From positions 6,200,001-6,264,000 of the forward strand of contig NZ_CP015098.1 of the NCBI RefSeq assembly GCF_001611795.1: a DNA stretch of 64,000 nt. Reading direction: 5' to 3'. The translations under genes were made by a program, and so were the position numbers. Below the pieces are notes generated by a model that did no database searches, had not been told where the DNA came from, and worked only from the letters and a program-made list of their open reading frames with translations. Position 1 is the stretch's first letter, and each line of letters starts with the position of its first letter. This stretch comes from Streptomyces qaidamensis (GTDB lineage: Bacteria > Actinomycetota > Actinomycetes > Streptomycetales > Streptomycetaceae). Below are positions 44,531-55,726 of this stretch, piece by piece.

Positions 44531-45688
44531 TCAGGCGTCGGGCGAGCGGCGGTCGGTGACGAGGTCCATACGGGCCAGTTCGAACAGGCGGGCGAGGCTG
44601 CCGTCCTTCGACGTGGCCACGTCCATGTCCGCGGCGTCGTCCAGCAGCGTCGTCAGCTCGGTCACCTGCGCCGAGTCGGACAGACCGAGAATGTGGCCGG
44701 GGTCGGCCTCCTCGATCGCGCCGTGCACGTCGATCAGCCGTACGACGACGTCGTCGCGCTGGAAGATCGTGCTGCGCAGGACCGGGCTGCGCGGGTCGTC
44801 CGCGGCCGCCTCGTCCCGATGGGCCAGGAGTTCGGCGAGCTGCATTCCGCGCTCCGGCCGCGCCGGGTAGTACAGGGCGTACCGCTCGCCCTGCGGCTCC
44901 CGCGGCCCCGCCGTCACATGGTGGACGGCCGGCAGCGCGGCCCTGGTGAAGAAGACCCGGGCGGATTCGGGGTCGCCCAGGTCCCGGTCCTGCTCGAGGT
45001 GGGGGTTGATGGCCTCCTCGACGGCCCGCACTTCCGGCTGCCGGGCGACGTGGCGCAGCGCGGCCAGCAGGTCGCCCCGCACCTCGACGGCCCGCACCAC
45101 CCGGTTGCCGTGCATGAACAGGGAGGTGCGGCACAGCCGGGTGGTGTCGTCGACCTTCGGCTCGGGTGAGTCGTAGTCGGCGAGGATCTTGGCGACGATC
45201 TCCTCGCTGCCCGGCTTCACGGTGAACGTGAGCGCGTGCCGGATCACACCGTCGCCGATCCGGGGTGCCGTCTGGAGGCGGCGCCCCGCCTGATCGGCGC
45301 CCTTCGCCGGTCCGCCGGTCTCGCGGACGACGTGGAAGCGCAACGACCGCGTGTCCCGCACGCAGCTGTGCAGCGGCTCCACCATCCGCACGTGCTCCTC
45401 GCTGTTGACCCAGGCGAGGAACGGCGGGGCGCTCTCCCACTCACTCGTGATGAGCCACTGGGAGGGATTCTCGATGGACTGGCACAACTGGTCGCTGACG
45501 TGCCCGGGGACGGACGCGACCTGGTTGCACAACTGTTCGTAGGCTTCGAGGAACTCCTGCTGGGCCCCGTCGTGGACGTCGACCAGGAGGACGACTCGGA
45601 GCCGGGAACCGTCGAACACGGACTGGGAGACATGGTGCGAGGCCTGTCGCGCCCGCGAACCTGCCCCCCGTTCGGACGTGGTGGTCAT
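44531..45688 (-). CDS. SchA/CurD-like protein (WhiE ORFI-like)
   Basis: 385 residues. The SchA/CurD-like family, restricted to polyketide spore-pigment and related clusters. Two segments look like dimeric alpha/beta-barrel monooxygenase folds: VVLLVDVHDGAQQEFLEAYE (about residue 31) with ITSEWESAPPFLAWVNSEEH, and a second with HALTFTVKPGSEEIVAKILA and VVRAVEVRGDL (about 155-210). The C-terminal part has RYALYYPARPERGMQLAELL. Its biochemical role is not established. It heads the seven-gene run; the 281-bp gap upstream likely contains the main pigment promoter. ATG 45688 follows AAGGAG by about 11 bases. Confidence 0.9.
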   Translation of the reverse strand: MTTTSERGAGSRARQASHHVSQSVFDGSRLRVVLLVDVHDGAQQEFLEAYEQLCNQVASVPGHVSDQLCQSIENPSQWLITSEWESAPPFLAWVNSEEHVRMVEPLHSCVRDTRSLRFHVVRETGGPAKGADQAGRRLQTAPRIGDGVIRHALTFTVKPGSEEIVAKILADYDSPEPKVDDTTRLCRTSLFMHGNRVVRAVEVRGDLLAALRHVARQPEVRAVEEAINPHLEQDRDLGDPESARVFFTRAALPAVHHVTAGPREPQGERYALYYPARPERGMQLAELLAHRDEAAADDPRSPVLRSTIFQRDDVVVRLIDVHGAIEEADPGHILGLSDSAQVTELTTLLDDAADMDVATSKDGSLARLFELARMDLVTDRRSPDA

Positions 45689-45969
45689 CCTGCGCACATC
45701 TCCTTCGCGGCGGGGAACGTGAACGCCGGCCGCAGGGATGCGACGTCGGCGTTCCTCGATCCTGTGGCCGTCCCCGCACATCGCGCGACTCGGACGGCGT
45801 CCGCGAGTGACCGTGGCGGGTGGCCGTCGGACGGCACGGGTCAGGACAACCGGGCCGTCCGCGTGATCCTCGGCCCGCCGGTCGCGGTCCCCCGTCCGGG
45901 TGATGGGCGTGTGGCCGCCCGCCCCTCAGCACCCGTCGGGGGACTCGCCGGTTCGGAGCCCGCGGGGAC

Positions 45970-47625
45970 TCAGCCGACGGCCAGCCCGGTCCTCAGGACC
46001 TCGCGCAGCACACCCTCGGCATCCGGGTCCGGACCCGGCGACCGCCATGCGACGAACCCGTCGGGCCGGACGAGCACGGCGCCCCCGGGTCCCGTGCCGT
46101 GGCGCTCCGCCCAGTCGGCGGCGTCCTCCGGCACCAGCTCGGCCTGAGGCCCGGTGCCCACCCGGTACGACCTGAGCGGGAGGGTCAGCTCGTCGGCCAG
46201 GCGGAGCGCGGCCTCGTGCCATCCGTTCGGCTCGGCGGCGTCACTGAGCAGCACCAGGGACCGCTCGTAGAGGTCGAGCGTCGACATCCGCTCGTCCCCG
46301 TGACGCACCCACAGGTGCGGGGCCCGGCTGCCCGGGCCACCGGTCAGGTCGAGACTCTCGGGTACCACGGGGGCCTCGGGATCGGCGCCGACGACGGCAC
46401 CCTGCGGGTAGCGGTACCCGAGGGCGACGTTGAGGATGCCGCGCTGGGGACCGCCGCCCGCTCCGGCCGGCGCGGCGAATCCGGGGTGGCTGTGCTCGGC
46501 CGACCGGGCCGCGGCGCGCGCGCTGGTGGCCTCGGCCACGGGACGGCGCTCGGCGTCGTAGGTGTCCAGCAGGCGCTCCCCGGCCCAGCCGTCCAGTACC
46601 GCGGCCAGCTTCCAGGCGAGGTTGTGCGCGTCCTGGATCCCGGTGTTGGAACCGAAGGCCCCGGTGGGAGACATCTCGTGAGCCGAGTCACCGGCCAGGA
46701 ACACACGTCCGGACCGGTAGCTGCGGGCGACCCGCTGAGCGGCGTGCCACGGCGCCTTGCCGGTGATCTCCACATCGAGGTCGGCGACCCCGACCGCCCG
46801 GCGGATGTGCTCGACGCACCACTCGTCCGTGAATTCCTCCAGGGTCTGGCCGTGTTCGGGGTGCCAGGGGGCGTGGAAGACCCAGTTCTCGCGGTTGTCC
46901 ACCGGCAGCAGGGCGCCGTCGGCCTCCGGGTTCGTCAGGTAGCAGACGATGAAGTGGCGCTCGCCCACGACATCGGCGAGGCGGCGGGAGCGGAAGGTGA
47001 GGCTGACGTTGTGGAACAGGTCGCCGGGCCCGCTCTGACCGATACCGAGCTGCTCACGCACGGGGCTGCGCGGGCCGTCCGCGGCGACGAGATAGTCCGC
47101 GCGGATGGTGGTGTGCTCACCCGTCTCGCGGCTCTTGACCACGGCGGTCACACCGGTGGTGCCGGCCTCGAACGACATCAGCTCGGTGGAGAAGCGCAGG
47201 TCCCCGCCGTGCCCGCGGGCGTGGTCGAGCAGGACCGGTTCGAGGTCGTTCTGGCTGCACAGGCACCAGGAGCTGGGGCTGAAGCGGGCCAGCCCGCCCC
47301 CCGGGTCGATGTCCCTGAACAGCCACTCGCCCGCGTCACCGGTCAGCGTGGGCGTTTGCAGGATGCCCTTGTTGACGGCCAGGGTGGCGGCCGCGTCCTG
47401 GATCGCCTTCTCGACGCCCGCCACCCGGAACAGTTCCATCGTGCGGACGTTGTTGCCACGTCCTCGCGGATGGATGGAGGTACCCGCGTGGCGCTCCACC
47501 AGCACATGCGGTACGCCCAGCCGTCCCAGGAACAGCGAGGTCGACAGGCCGACCAGGGAGCCGCCGACGATGAGGACCGGGACGCTGATGGTGTGCGGAC
47601 CCGTCTGTCCGCCTCGTTCGTTCAT
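45970..47625 (-). CDS. FAD-dependent aromatic hydroxylase (WhiE ORFVIII-like)
   Basis: 551 residues of the PheA/TfdB or class A flavoprotein monooxygenase family. Nucleotide motif VLIVGGSLVGLSTSLFLGRL (about residues 17-36), the DG motif YLVAADGPRSPVREQLGIG (about 175) and the second FAD motif RVFLAGDSAHEMSPTGAFGS (about 315), followed by a thioredoxin-like C-terminal domain. It should hydroxylate the pigment skeleton with NAD(P)H and oxygen. In S. coelicolor whiE the corresponding gene is, as I recall, divergent from ORFI-VII; here it runs in the same direction upstream. ATG 47625 is eight bases after GGAGG. Confidence 0.9.
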   Translation of the reverse strand: MNERGGQTGPHTISVPVLIVGGSLVGLSTSLFLGRLGVPHVLVERHAGTSIHPRGRGNNVRTMELFRVAGVEKAIQDAAATLAVNKGILQTPTLTGDAGEWLFRDIDPGGGLARFSPSSWCLCSQNDLEPVLLDHARGHGGDLRFSTELMSFEAGTTGVTAVVKSRETGEHTTIRADYLVAADGPRSPVREQLGIGQSGPGDLFHNVSLTFRSRRLADVVGERHFIVCYLTNPEADGALLPVDNRENWVFHAPWHPEHGQTLEEFTDEWCVEHIRRAVGVADLDVEITGKAPWHAAQRVARSYRSGRVFLAGDSAHEMSPTGAFGSNTGIQDAHNLAWKLAAVLDGWAGERLLDTYDAERRPVAEATSARAAARSAEHSHPGFAAPAGAGGGPQRGILNVALGYRYPQGAVVGADPEAPVVPESLDLTGGPGSRAPHLWVRHGDERMSTLDLYERSLVLLSDAAEPNGWHEAALRLADELTLPLRSYRVGTGPQAELVPEDAADWAERHGTGPGGAVLVRPDGFVAWRSPGPDPDAEGVLREVLRTGLAVG

Positions 47626-47771
47626 CACTGTCGCCTCCAGCGCATCGATACCGCCGACCCGGCCGGATGCGGCGGAGATCCTCATGCATGCCCCGGGAAG
47701 GTGACAGTGGCTCAGGCTTCACCCGCCTGCTGCGCGCTGCCCGTCCGCACCCGCCGGCCGCCCCGCCGGTG

Positions 47772-50024
<2,253 letters not shown>

Positions 50025-50210
50025 CTGTCAGCCTCCCGCGGCTCGTGGGACGACGGGGGACAGAGGGGTGCGGCCCTGTCTGCGGCCCGGGCCGCGGCTC
50101 CCCTGCGCGTCGTCCTCCCCACTGTTCTGCCCAGAGGGTGGCTCGCACTCACGTTTCCCCGGGGGCGGGCATGGTCGTTTCCGGGGACACGGCCGGTCGT
50201 TGGGCACCTC

Positions 50211-51455
50211 GTGAGGCACGTACAAGGGCGCGCGCGGCGCGCGAGGGCCGCGCTGGCCGCCGTAGTGACATGGGCAGGGCTCCTCGCCGGGGCCACGGGC
50301 TGTACCTCGGACGACGCGGGCGGGATCGCCGGGGCGTTCGGCGCGCCCCCGGCGCCCGAGGACGTCATCAAGGTCTCGCCCGGAGACGGCAGCAGGGGAG
50401 TGCGCCCCGGCAAGCGGCTGCGGGTGCGCGTGCCCGACGGCCGGCTGGAGAAGGTGAAGGTCGTCAGGTCACAGGACGCGCAGGAGTCCCCGGTGCCCGG
50501 GCACCTCTCCGCCGACGGCCTGACCTGGGAACCCGACGAGCAGCGGCTCGCGCTGGCCGCCAAGTACACGGTCGACGCGGTGGCCGTGGACGGCGACGGC
50601 CACCGCTCGGCGCGGCGCACCACCTTCACCACGTACGTCCCCGAGGAACGCTTCATCGGCTACGTCGCCCCGGAGAACCGCGCCACCGTCGGCACCGGCA
50701 TGATCGTCTCCCTGGAGTTCAACCGGAGGATCGCGAACCGGGCCGCCGTCGAACGCGCGGTGCGCGTCACCGCCCGCCCGGCCGTCGAGATCCGTCCGCA
50801 CTGGTTCGGCAGGACACGCCTCGACTTCCGCCCCGAGGACTACTGGAAACCCGGCACCCAGGTCACCGTCACCCTGCGTCTGCGCGACGTCGAGGGGGCG
50901 CCCGGCGTCTACGGCCTGCAGCACAAGACGTTCTCCTTCACCGTCGGCCGCAGCCAGGTCTCCGTGGTCGACGCCGCCGCGCACTCCATGGAGGTCCGGC
51001 GCGACGGCGAGCCCCTCGCCACCGTCCCGGTCACCGCCGGCGCCCCGAAGACGACCACCTACAACGGCAAGATGGTGGTGACCGAGATGCTCGACGTCAC
51101 GCGGATGAACGGCGCCACGGTCGGCTTCAAGAAGCGCGACGGCAAGGGCGAGTACGACATCCCGGACGTTCCGCACGCGATGCGCCTGACCGACTCCGGC
51201 ACCTTCCTGCACGGCAACTACTGGGCGCACCGCACCGTCTTCGGCCGCACCAACGTCAGTCACGGGTGCATCGGACTGCGTGATGTGAAGGGCGGCGGCT
51301 CGGACACCCCGGCCGGCTGGTTCTTCGACCGCAGCCTCATCGGGGACGTCGTCGAAGTCGTCAACAGCAATGACAAAAAGGTCTCTCCCGACAATGGGCT
51401 CGGAGGATGGAATATGGACTGGAACGCATGGAAGGCGGGCAGTGCGGTGAAGTAG
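50211..51455 (+). CDS. L,D-transpeptidase lipoprotein (YkuD), first of a tandem pair
   Basis: 414 residues. A lipoprotein signal peptide (ALAAVVTWAGLLAGATGC, lipid Cys near residue 31) anchors it outside the membrane. Two Ig-like domains (about 50-250) precede the YkuD domain, with PHWFGRTRLDFRPEDYWKPG linking them, and catalytic HGNYWAHRTVFGRTNVSHGC (Cys in SHGCIGLRD). It would make 3-3 peptidoglycan cross-links, as Mycobacterium LdtB-type enzymes do. The C-terminus NGLGGWNMDWNAWKAGSAVK is shared with the next gene. GTG 50211 has no clear ribosome site, so the start is tentative. Confidence 0.9.
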   Translation: MRHVQGRARRARAALAAVVTWAGLLAGATGCTSDDAGGIAGAFGAPPAPEDVIKVSPGDGSRGVRPGKRLRVRVPDGRLEKVKVVRSQDAQESPVPGHLSADGLTWEPDEQRLALAAKYTVDAVAVDGDGHRSARRTTFTTYVPEERFIGYVAPENRATVGTGMIVSLEFNRRIANRAAVERAVRVTARPAVEIRPHWFGRTRLDFRPEDYWKPGTQVTVTLRLRDVEGAPGVYGLQHKTFSFTVGRSQVSVVDAAAHSMEVRRDGEPLATVPVTAGAPKTTTYNGKMVVTEMLDVTRMNGATVGFKKRDGKGEYDIPDVPHAMRLTDSGTFLHGNYWAHRTVFGRTNVSHGCIGLRDVKGGGSDTPAGWFFDRSLIGDVVEVVNSNDKKVSPDNGLGGWNMDWNAWKAGSAVK

Positions 51456-51614
51456 CCGGACAGGGGGGCCGGTTGACCCGGCGATCCGTTGGGACCGAAC
51501 AGTGACAATCGCGGGCCTCCGATGCCGTCCGGCCTGTGGTTACTATTCGCCGACGCGCGGGGGACGCGCGGGTGCGCGTGCGGGCCTGACCAGGCCCGGG
51601 GAGGGGAGAACCAC

Positions 51615-52847
51615 TTGAACGGGCGACCGATATCGGGGGCGTCGGTTGGGCGCAGGAACGGAGTGCTCGCGCTGATACTCGGCGTGCTGCTGCTCGCCGT
51701 CACGGCGTGCGGCGGCGGGGGCAGCGGCTCCGGTTCCGGCGGGAGCGACAGCAAGGGCAAGGACTCGGGGGCCGCGCAGAGCAAGCAGTCCGAGGCGGTC
51801 GTCGGCATCAGCCCCGAGGACGGAGCCACGTCCGTCGACACGAGCGGTGCGCTGAAGGTCACCGCGGAGAAGGGCAAGCTGACCGACGTCGAGGTCAAGG
51901 ACGCCGAGGGCAGGAAGGTCGACGGCGAGATATCCGGGGACGGCGCCAGCTGGACGCCGTCCACCCACCTGGCCGGGGCCACGAAGTACACGGTCCACGC
52001 GGTCGCCAAGGACTCCGAGGGCCGCACGGCCGCGGAGGACGCCGGCTTCACCACGCTGACCCCGAAGAACACCTTCATCGGCACCTTCACCCCCGAGGAC
52101 GGCTCCAAGGTCGGCGTCGGGATGCCGTTCTCCATCCGCTTCTCGCGGGGCATCACCCACCCGGAGGACGTCGAGAAGGCCATCCGCATCAAGACGGAGC
52201 CGGCCGTCGAGGTCGAGGGCCACTGGTTCGGCAACGACCGCCTCGACTTCCGCCCGGAGAAGTACTGGAAGCCCGGCACCAAGGTGACCGTCGACCTGAA
52301 CCTCGACGGCGTCGAAGGCCGCTCCGGCGTCTACGGCGAGCAGGACAAGAAGGTCGAATTCACCATCGGCCGCAACCAGGTCTCGGTCGTCGACGCCAAG
52401 AAGCTCACCATGAAGGTGATGCGTGACGGCAAGGTCATCAAGACCATCCCGGTCACCACCGGCAAGCCCGGCATGGAGACCTGGAACGGCCAGATGGTCA
52501 TCAGCGAGATGCTCACGGTGACCCGGATGAACGGCGAGACCGTCGGCTACGGCGGCGAGTACGACATCAAGGACGTCCCGCACGCCGTCCGCCTGACCAC
52601 CTCCGGCACGTTCCTGCACGGCAACTACTGGGCGAGCGGCGCCTTCGGCAACTACAACGCGAGCCACGGCTGCATCGGCCTGCGCGACGTGCGCGGCGGC
52701 TGGGACAAGAAGGTGGCCGCCGCGTGGTTCTTCAACCACTCGATGGTCGGCGACGTGGTGGTCGTCAAGAACTCCGAGGACCGGATCGTCGACCCGGACA
52801 ACGGGCTCAACGGCTGGAACATGGCGTGGGAGAAGTGGAAGAAGTAG
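51615..52847 (+). CDS. L,D-transpeptidase lipoprotein (YkuD), second of a tandem pair
   Basis: 410 residues from TTG at 51615, which follows GGGGAGGGGAG by about six bases. Signal peptide GVLALILGVLLLAVTAC (lipid Cys near residue 33) and a Gly/Ser-rich linker lead to two Ig-like domains and the YkuD domain: HGNYWASGAFGNYNASHGCI with catalytic Cys and His. It is about 55-60 percent identical to the preceding protein by eye, so the pair arose by duplication. It has more Lys and Asp than its neighbour in the Ig-like part. A clear terminator follows. Confidence 0.92.
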   Translation: MNGRPISGASVGRRNGVLALILGVLLLAVTACGGGGSGSGSGGSDSKGKDSGAAQSKQSEAVVGISPEDGATSVDTSGALKVTAEKGKLTDVEVKDAEGRKVDGEISGDGASWTPSTHLAGATKYTVHAVAKDSEGRTAAEDAGFTTLTPKNTFIGTFTPEDGSKVGVGMPFSIRFSRGITHPEDVEKAIRIKTEPAVEVEGHWFGNDRLDFRPEKYWKPGTKVTVDLNLDGVEGRSGVYGEQDKKVEFTIGRNQVSVVDAKKLTMKVMRDGKVIKTIPVTTGKPGMETWNGQMVISEMLTVTRMNGETVGYGGEYDIKDVPHAVRLTTSGTFLHGNYWASGAFGNYNASHGCIGLRDVRGGWDKKVAAAWFFNHSMVGDVVVVKNSEDRIVDPDNGLNGWNMAWEKWKK

Positions 52848-52867
52848 TTCTCCGCCGCTGACAAGAG

Positions 52868-52897
52868 GGCCCCGGTGTGACGGACCGCACCGGGGCC
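52868..52897 (+). terminator. Terminator of the L,D-transpeptidase pair
   Basis: GGCCCCGGTG and CACCGGGGCC form a perfect 10-bp stem with a ten-base loop, 20 bp past the stop codon. Confidence 0.8.
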
Positions 52898-52928
52898 TCA
52901 CCCGTTAGTCGTGGTTAACCTGCTGCCT

Positions 52929-53696
52929 ATGACCGTCTCTCTCGAAGTCGCTGAAGGCGTCGGCACGCTCCGTCTCGACCGCCCGCCCATGAACGCGCTG
53001 GACATCGCCACGCAGGACCGGCTGAAGGAACTCGCCGAGGAGGCCGCGCGGCGCGAGGACGTCCGGGCCGTGGTCGTCTACGGCGGCGAGAAGGTGTTCG
53101 CGGCCGGCGCGGACATCAAGGAGATGCAGGAGATGGACCACACCGCCATGGTCCTGCGCGCCCGCGCCCTGCAGGACTCGTTCACGGCGGTGGCCCGGAT
53201 CCCCAAGCCCGTCGTCGCGGCCGTGACGGGATACGCGCTGGGCGGCGGCTGCGAGCTCGCCCTGTGCGCCGACTTCCGCATCGCCGGCGAGAACGCCAAG
53301 CTCGGCCAGCCGGAGATCCTGCTCGGTCTGATCCCCGGCGCCGGCGGCACCCAGCGCCTGGCCCGCCTGGTCGGCCCCTCGAAGGCCAAGGACCTCATCT
53401 TCACGGGCCGGATGGTGAAGGCCGAGGAGGCCCGCGAGATCGGCCTGGTGGACCGGGTCGTCCCTGCCGACGAGGTGTACGCGCAGGCGCACGCCTGGGC
53501 CGCCAAACTGGCACAGGGCCCGGCGCTCGCGCTGCGCGCCGCGAAGGAGTCGATCGACACGGGCCTGGAGGCGGACATCGACACGGGCCTCGCGATCGAA
53601 CGGAACTGGTTCGCGGGTCTGTTCGCCACCGAGGACCGCGAGCGTGGGATGCGCAGCTTCGTGGCGGAGGGGCCGGGCAAGGCGAAGTTCCTCTGA
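52929..53696 (+). CDS. Enoyl-CoA hydratase/isomerase
   Basis: 255 residues, crotonase fold. It hydrates trans-2-enoyl-CoA in fatty acid degradation. Oxyanion-hole regions are KVFAAGADIKEMQEMD (about residues 57-72) and VTGYALGGGCELALCADFRI (about 100-119); the catalytic Glu pair fits GQPEILLGLIPGAGGTQRLA (about 128-147). C-terminal NWFAGLFATEDRERGMRSFV is typical. No ribosome site is convincing before ATG 52929; GTG 52911 in frame is an alternative. It stands alone between terminator and a divergent-free region, likely a housekeeping gene. Confidence 0.92.
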   Translation: MTVSLEVAEGVGTLRLDRPPMNALDIATQDRLKELAEEAARREDVRAVVVYGGEKVFAAGADIKEMQEMDHTAMVLRARALQDSFTAVARIPKPVVAAVTGYALGGGCELALCADFRIAGENAKLGQPEILLGLIPGAGGTQRLARLVGPSKAKDLIFTGRMVKAEEAREIGLVDRVVPADEVYAQAHAWAAKLAQGPALALRAAKESIDTGLEADIDTGLAIERNWFAGLFATEDRERGMRSFVAEGPGKAKFL

Positions 53697-53969
53697 ACCT
53701 CCCTCCAGGGGCTTGCAATTGACACGGTGTCTGACCCGGGGTCCCTCGATGGGGCGGTTATGACAGTCTTAAGGCAGTCTTAAGCCCGCCTGGTCGGGGG
53801 GAACCGCCGGTCACTCCGGAACGGACTGTTCCAGCAGGTCGGGAGGGTTTCGGGCGACTTCGAAGTGTCTCCGGCATATGACAGGGGACCGCCGTTTCAC
53901 CGCCCGTTCACCGGGGCGTATTCCCCGGGAACGGCCCCGTGCGGCGCTCCGGGCGGCCATGATGGGGGC

Positions 53970-54473
53970 ATGGCGGGGCTGGAGGGTATGGAACAGCCGC
54001 GGGGACACGCTCATGCGGCCGCGGCGCGCTGGTCGCCGACCGTCGAGGACGAACACGCGCTCAAGGCGCTCGAGTTGTACGGCAACCCGACGGAGGCAGA
54101 GGTTCCACTGCCGTCCCGTCCTGAGTCCGCCGCCACCGCGAGACGGCTCACCCAGGTCGTGGTCCTGCGCCACTGGGGACTCACCCCCAAGACCACCGAG
54201 GACGCGGTCCTGCTCGTCTCCGAACTGGTCGGCAACGCCGTCCGCCACACCGGCGCCCGTGTCTTCGGACTGCGCCTGCACCGGCGCCGCGGCTGGATCC
54301 GCGTCGAGGTGCGCGACCCCTCCCGAGGGCTGCCGTGCCTGATGCCCGTCCAGGAGATGGACATCAGCGGCCGGGGTCTGTTCCTCGTCGACAAGCTGGC
54401 CGACCGCTGGGGGGTCGATCTGCTGCCTCGGGGCAAGACCACCTGGTTCGAGATGCGGGTCGCCGACCGCTGA
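53970..54473 (+). CDS. Anti-sigma-factor-like ATP-binding protein (HATPase_c_2)
   Basis: About 167 residues. A single GHKL ATPase domain of the RsbW/SpoIIAB type, very numerous in streptomycetes. N box DAVLLVSELVGNAVRHTGA (about residue 85), G1-like VEVRDPSRGLP and GRGLFLVDKLADRWGVDLLP with KTTWFEM. No output or sensor domain is fused. Such proteins usually inhibit sigma factors or act as serine kinases; no partner sigma or anti-anti-sigma gene is adjacent. ATG 53970 was chosen because earlier codons are out of family length; ATG 53988 is possible. The 273-bp gap upstream contains two direct AGTCTTAAG copies. Confidence 0.87.
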   Translation: MAGLEGMEQPRGHAHAAAARWSPTVEDEHALKALELYGNPTEAEVPLPSRPESAATARRLTQVVVLRHWGLTPKTTEDAVLLVSELVGNAVRHTGARVFGLRLHRRRGWIRVEVRDPSRGLPCLMPVQEMDISGRGLFLVDKLADRWGVDLLPRGKTTWFEMRVADR

Positions 54474-54547
54474 CCCTGCGATGCCTCACCCGGTCGCCGG
54501 ACGGATGAATCACAGGTTTCCCCACAAGACGCCCATTAAATGGTGCA

Positions 54548-55726
54548 ATGCACCGCCATCTCGTCAAGAGCGCCCTGGCCGCGGGAGCCGCCCTCGCCGT
54601 CCTCGCCGCCTGCGGTACCGGCAGCGGGGAGCGAACCTCCGAGGCACGGGGCACCAAGGCCGCCGTGCCCGCCCCGCCCGAGAAGAAGCCCGTGGAGGGC
54701 CTGCCCGGCATGCCGCCCGTCCTGGACCCCGAGGACGTGTACGCGGCCGACCGCCCCAACAAGCTGTCCCCGGTGGTCAAGGACTTCCCGTCCCGGGTCT
54801 ACGTCCCCAACACCGAGTCCGACACCGTCTCCGTCATCGATCCGAAGACGTACGAGATCATCGAGACGATCCCCGTGGGCCGGCAGCCCCAGCACGTCGT
54901 GCCCTCCTGGGATCTGAAGACGCTCTGGGTCAACAACAACCGCGGCCACACTCTCACCCCGATCGACCCGAAGACCGGCAAGGCGGGCAAGCCGGTCGAC
55001 GTCCACGACCCCTACAACCTCTACTTCACGCCCAACGGCAGATACGCCGTCGTCATGGCCTCCCTCGACCGCGAGCTGGTCTTCCGCGACCCGCACACCA
55101 TGGCGGTCAAGAAGACCGTCCCGGTCTCCTGCTACGGCGTCAACCACGCCGACTTCTCCCTCGACGGCCGCTACTTCATCGTCTCCTGCGAGTTCAGCGG
55201 CGAGCTCCTCAAGGTCGACACCGAGCGGATGGAGGTCGTCGGGCAGCAGCGGCTGCCGTTCGAGGGCGCCATGCCGCAGGACGTGAAGATCTCGCCCGAC
55301 GGCAAGAAGTTCTACATCGCCGACATGATGGCCCACGGCATGTGGGTCCTGGACGGCGACAAGTTCACCGAGCCCACCCTGATGCCCACCGGCAAGGGCT
55401 GCCACGGCCTCTACGTCAGCCGCGACTCCCGTGAGATGTACGTGTCCAACCGCGGCGAGGGCACCGTCTCCGTCTTCGACTTCACGCAGAACAGGCTGAC
55501 CAAGAAGTGGGACCTGCCCGACGGCGGCAGCCCCGACATGGGCGGCGTCTCCGCCGACGGCAAGGTGCTCTGGCTGTCCGGCCGCTACGACGCCGAGGTG
55601 TACGCCCTCGACACCCGCACCGGCACCCAGCTCGCCCGCATCCCGGTCGGCAGCGGCCCGCACGGCCTCGCGGTCTACCCGCAGCCCGGCCGCTACTCGC
55701 TCGGCCATACGGGCATCTTCCGGTGA
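54548..55726 (+). CDS. YVTN/beta-propeller lipoprotein
   Basis: 392 residues. Signal peptide with lipobox LAVLAACGTG (lipid Cys near residue 22), a Pro-rich linker, then a seven-bladed propeller with repeats of VYVPNTESDTVSVIDPKTYE and MYVSNRGEGTVSVFDFTQNR (about residues 80-385). Repeated Asp-His-rich loops (NLYFTPNGRYAVV, VNHADFSLDGRYFIV) recall heme d1 nitrite reductase-like propellers, though a heme ligand set cannot be confirmed. It is exported and membrane-anchored; role unknown. There is no ribosome site before the ATG, so it may be leaderless. Its end overlaps the convergent GNAT gene by 34 bp. Confidence 0.86.
   Translation: MHRHLVKSALAAGAALAVLAACGTGSGERTSEARGTKAAVPAPPEKKPVEGLPGMPPVLDPEDVYAADRPNKLSPVVKDFPSRVYVPNTESDTVSVIDPKTYEIIETIPVGRQPQHVVPSWDLKTLWVNNNRGHTLTPIDPKTGKAGKPVDVHDPYNLYFTPNGRYAVVMASLDRELVFRDPHTMAVKKTVPVSCYGVNHADFSLDGRYFIVSCEFSGELLKVDTERMEVVGQQRLPFEGAMPQDVKISPDGKKFYIADMMAHGMWVLDGDKFTEPTLMPTGKGCHGLYVSRDSREMYVSNRGEGTVSVFDFTQNRLTKKWDLPDGGSPDMGGVSADGKVLWLSGRYDAEVYALDTRTGTQLARIPVGSGPHGLAVYPQPGRYSLGHTGIFR

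Noticed and set aside
53704..53730. Rifamycin-associated element (GGGGCTTGC half)
   Set aside because: Only one half of the palindrome I remember is present, and it is upstream of an unrelated anti-sigma-like gene rather than the helicase.
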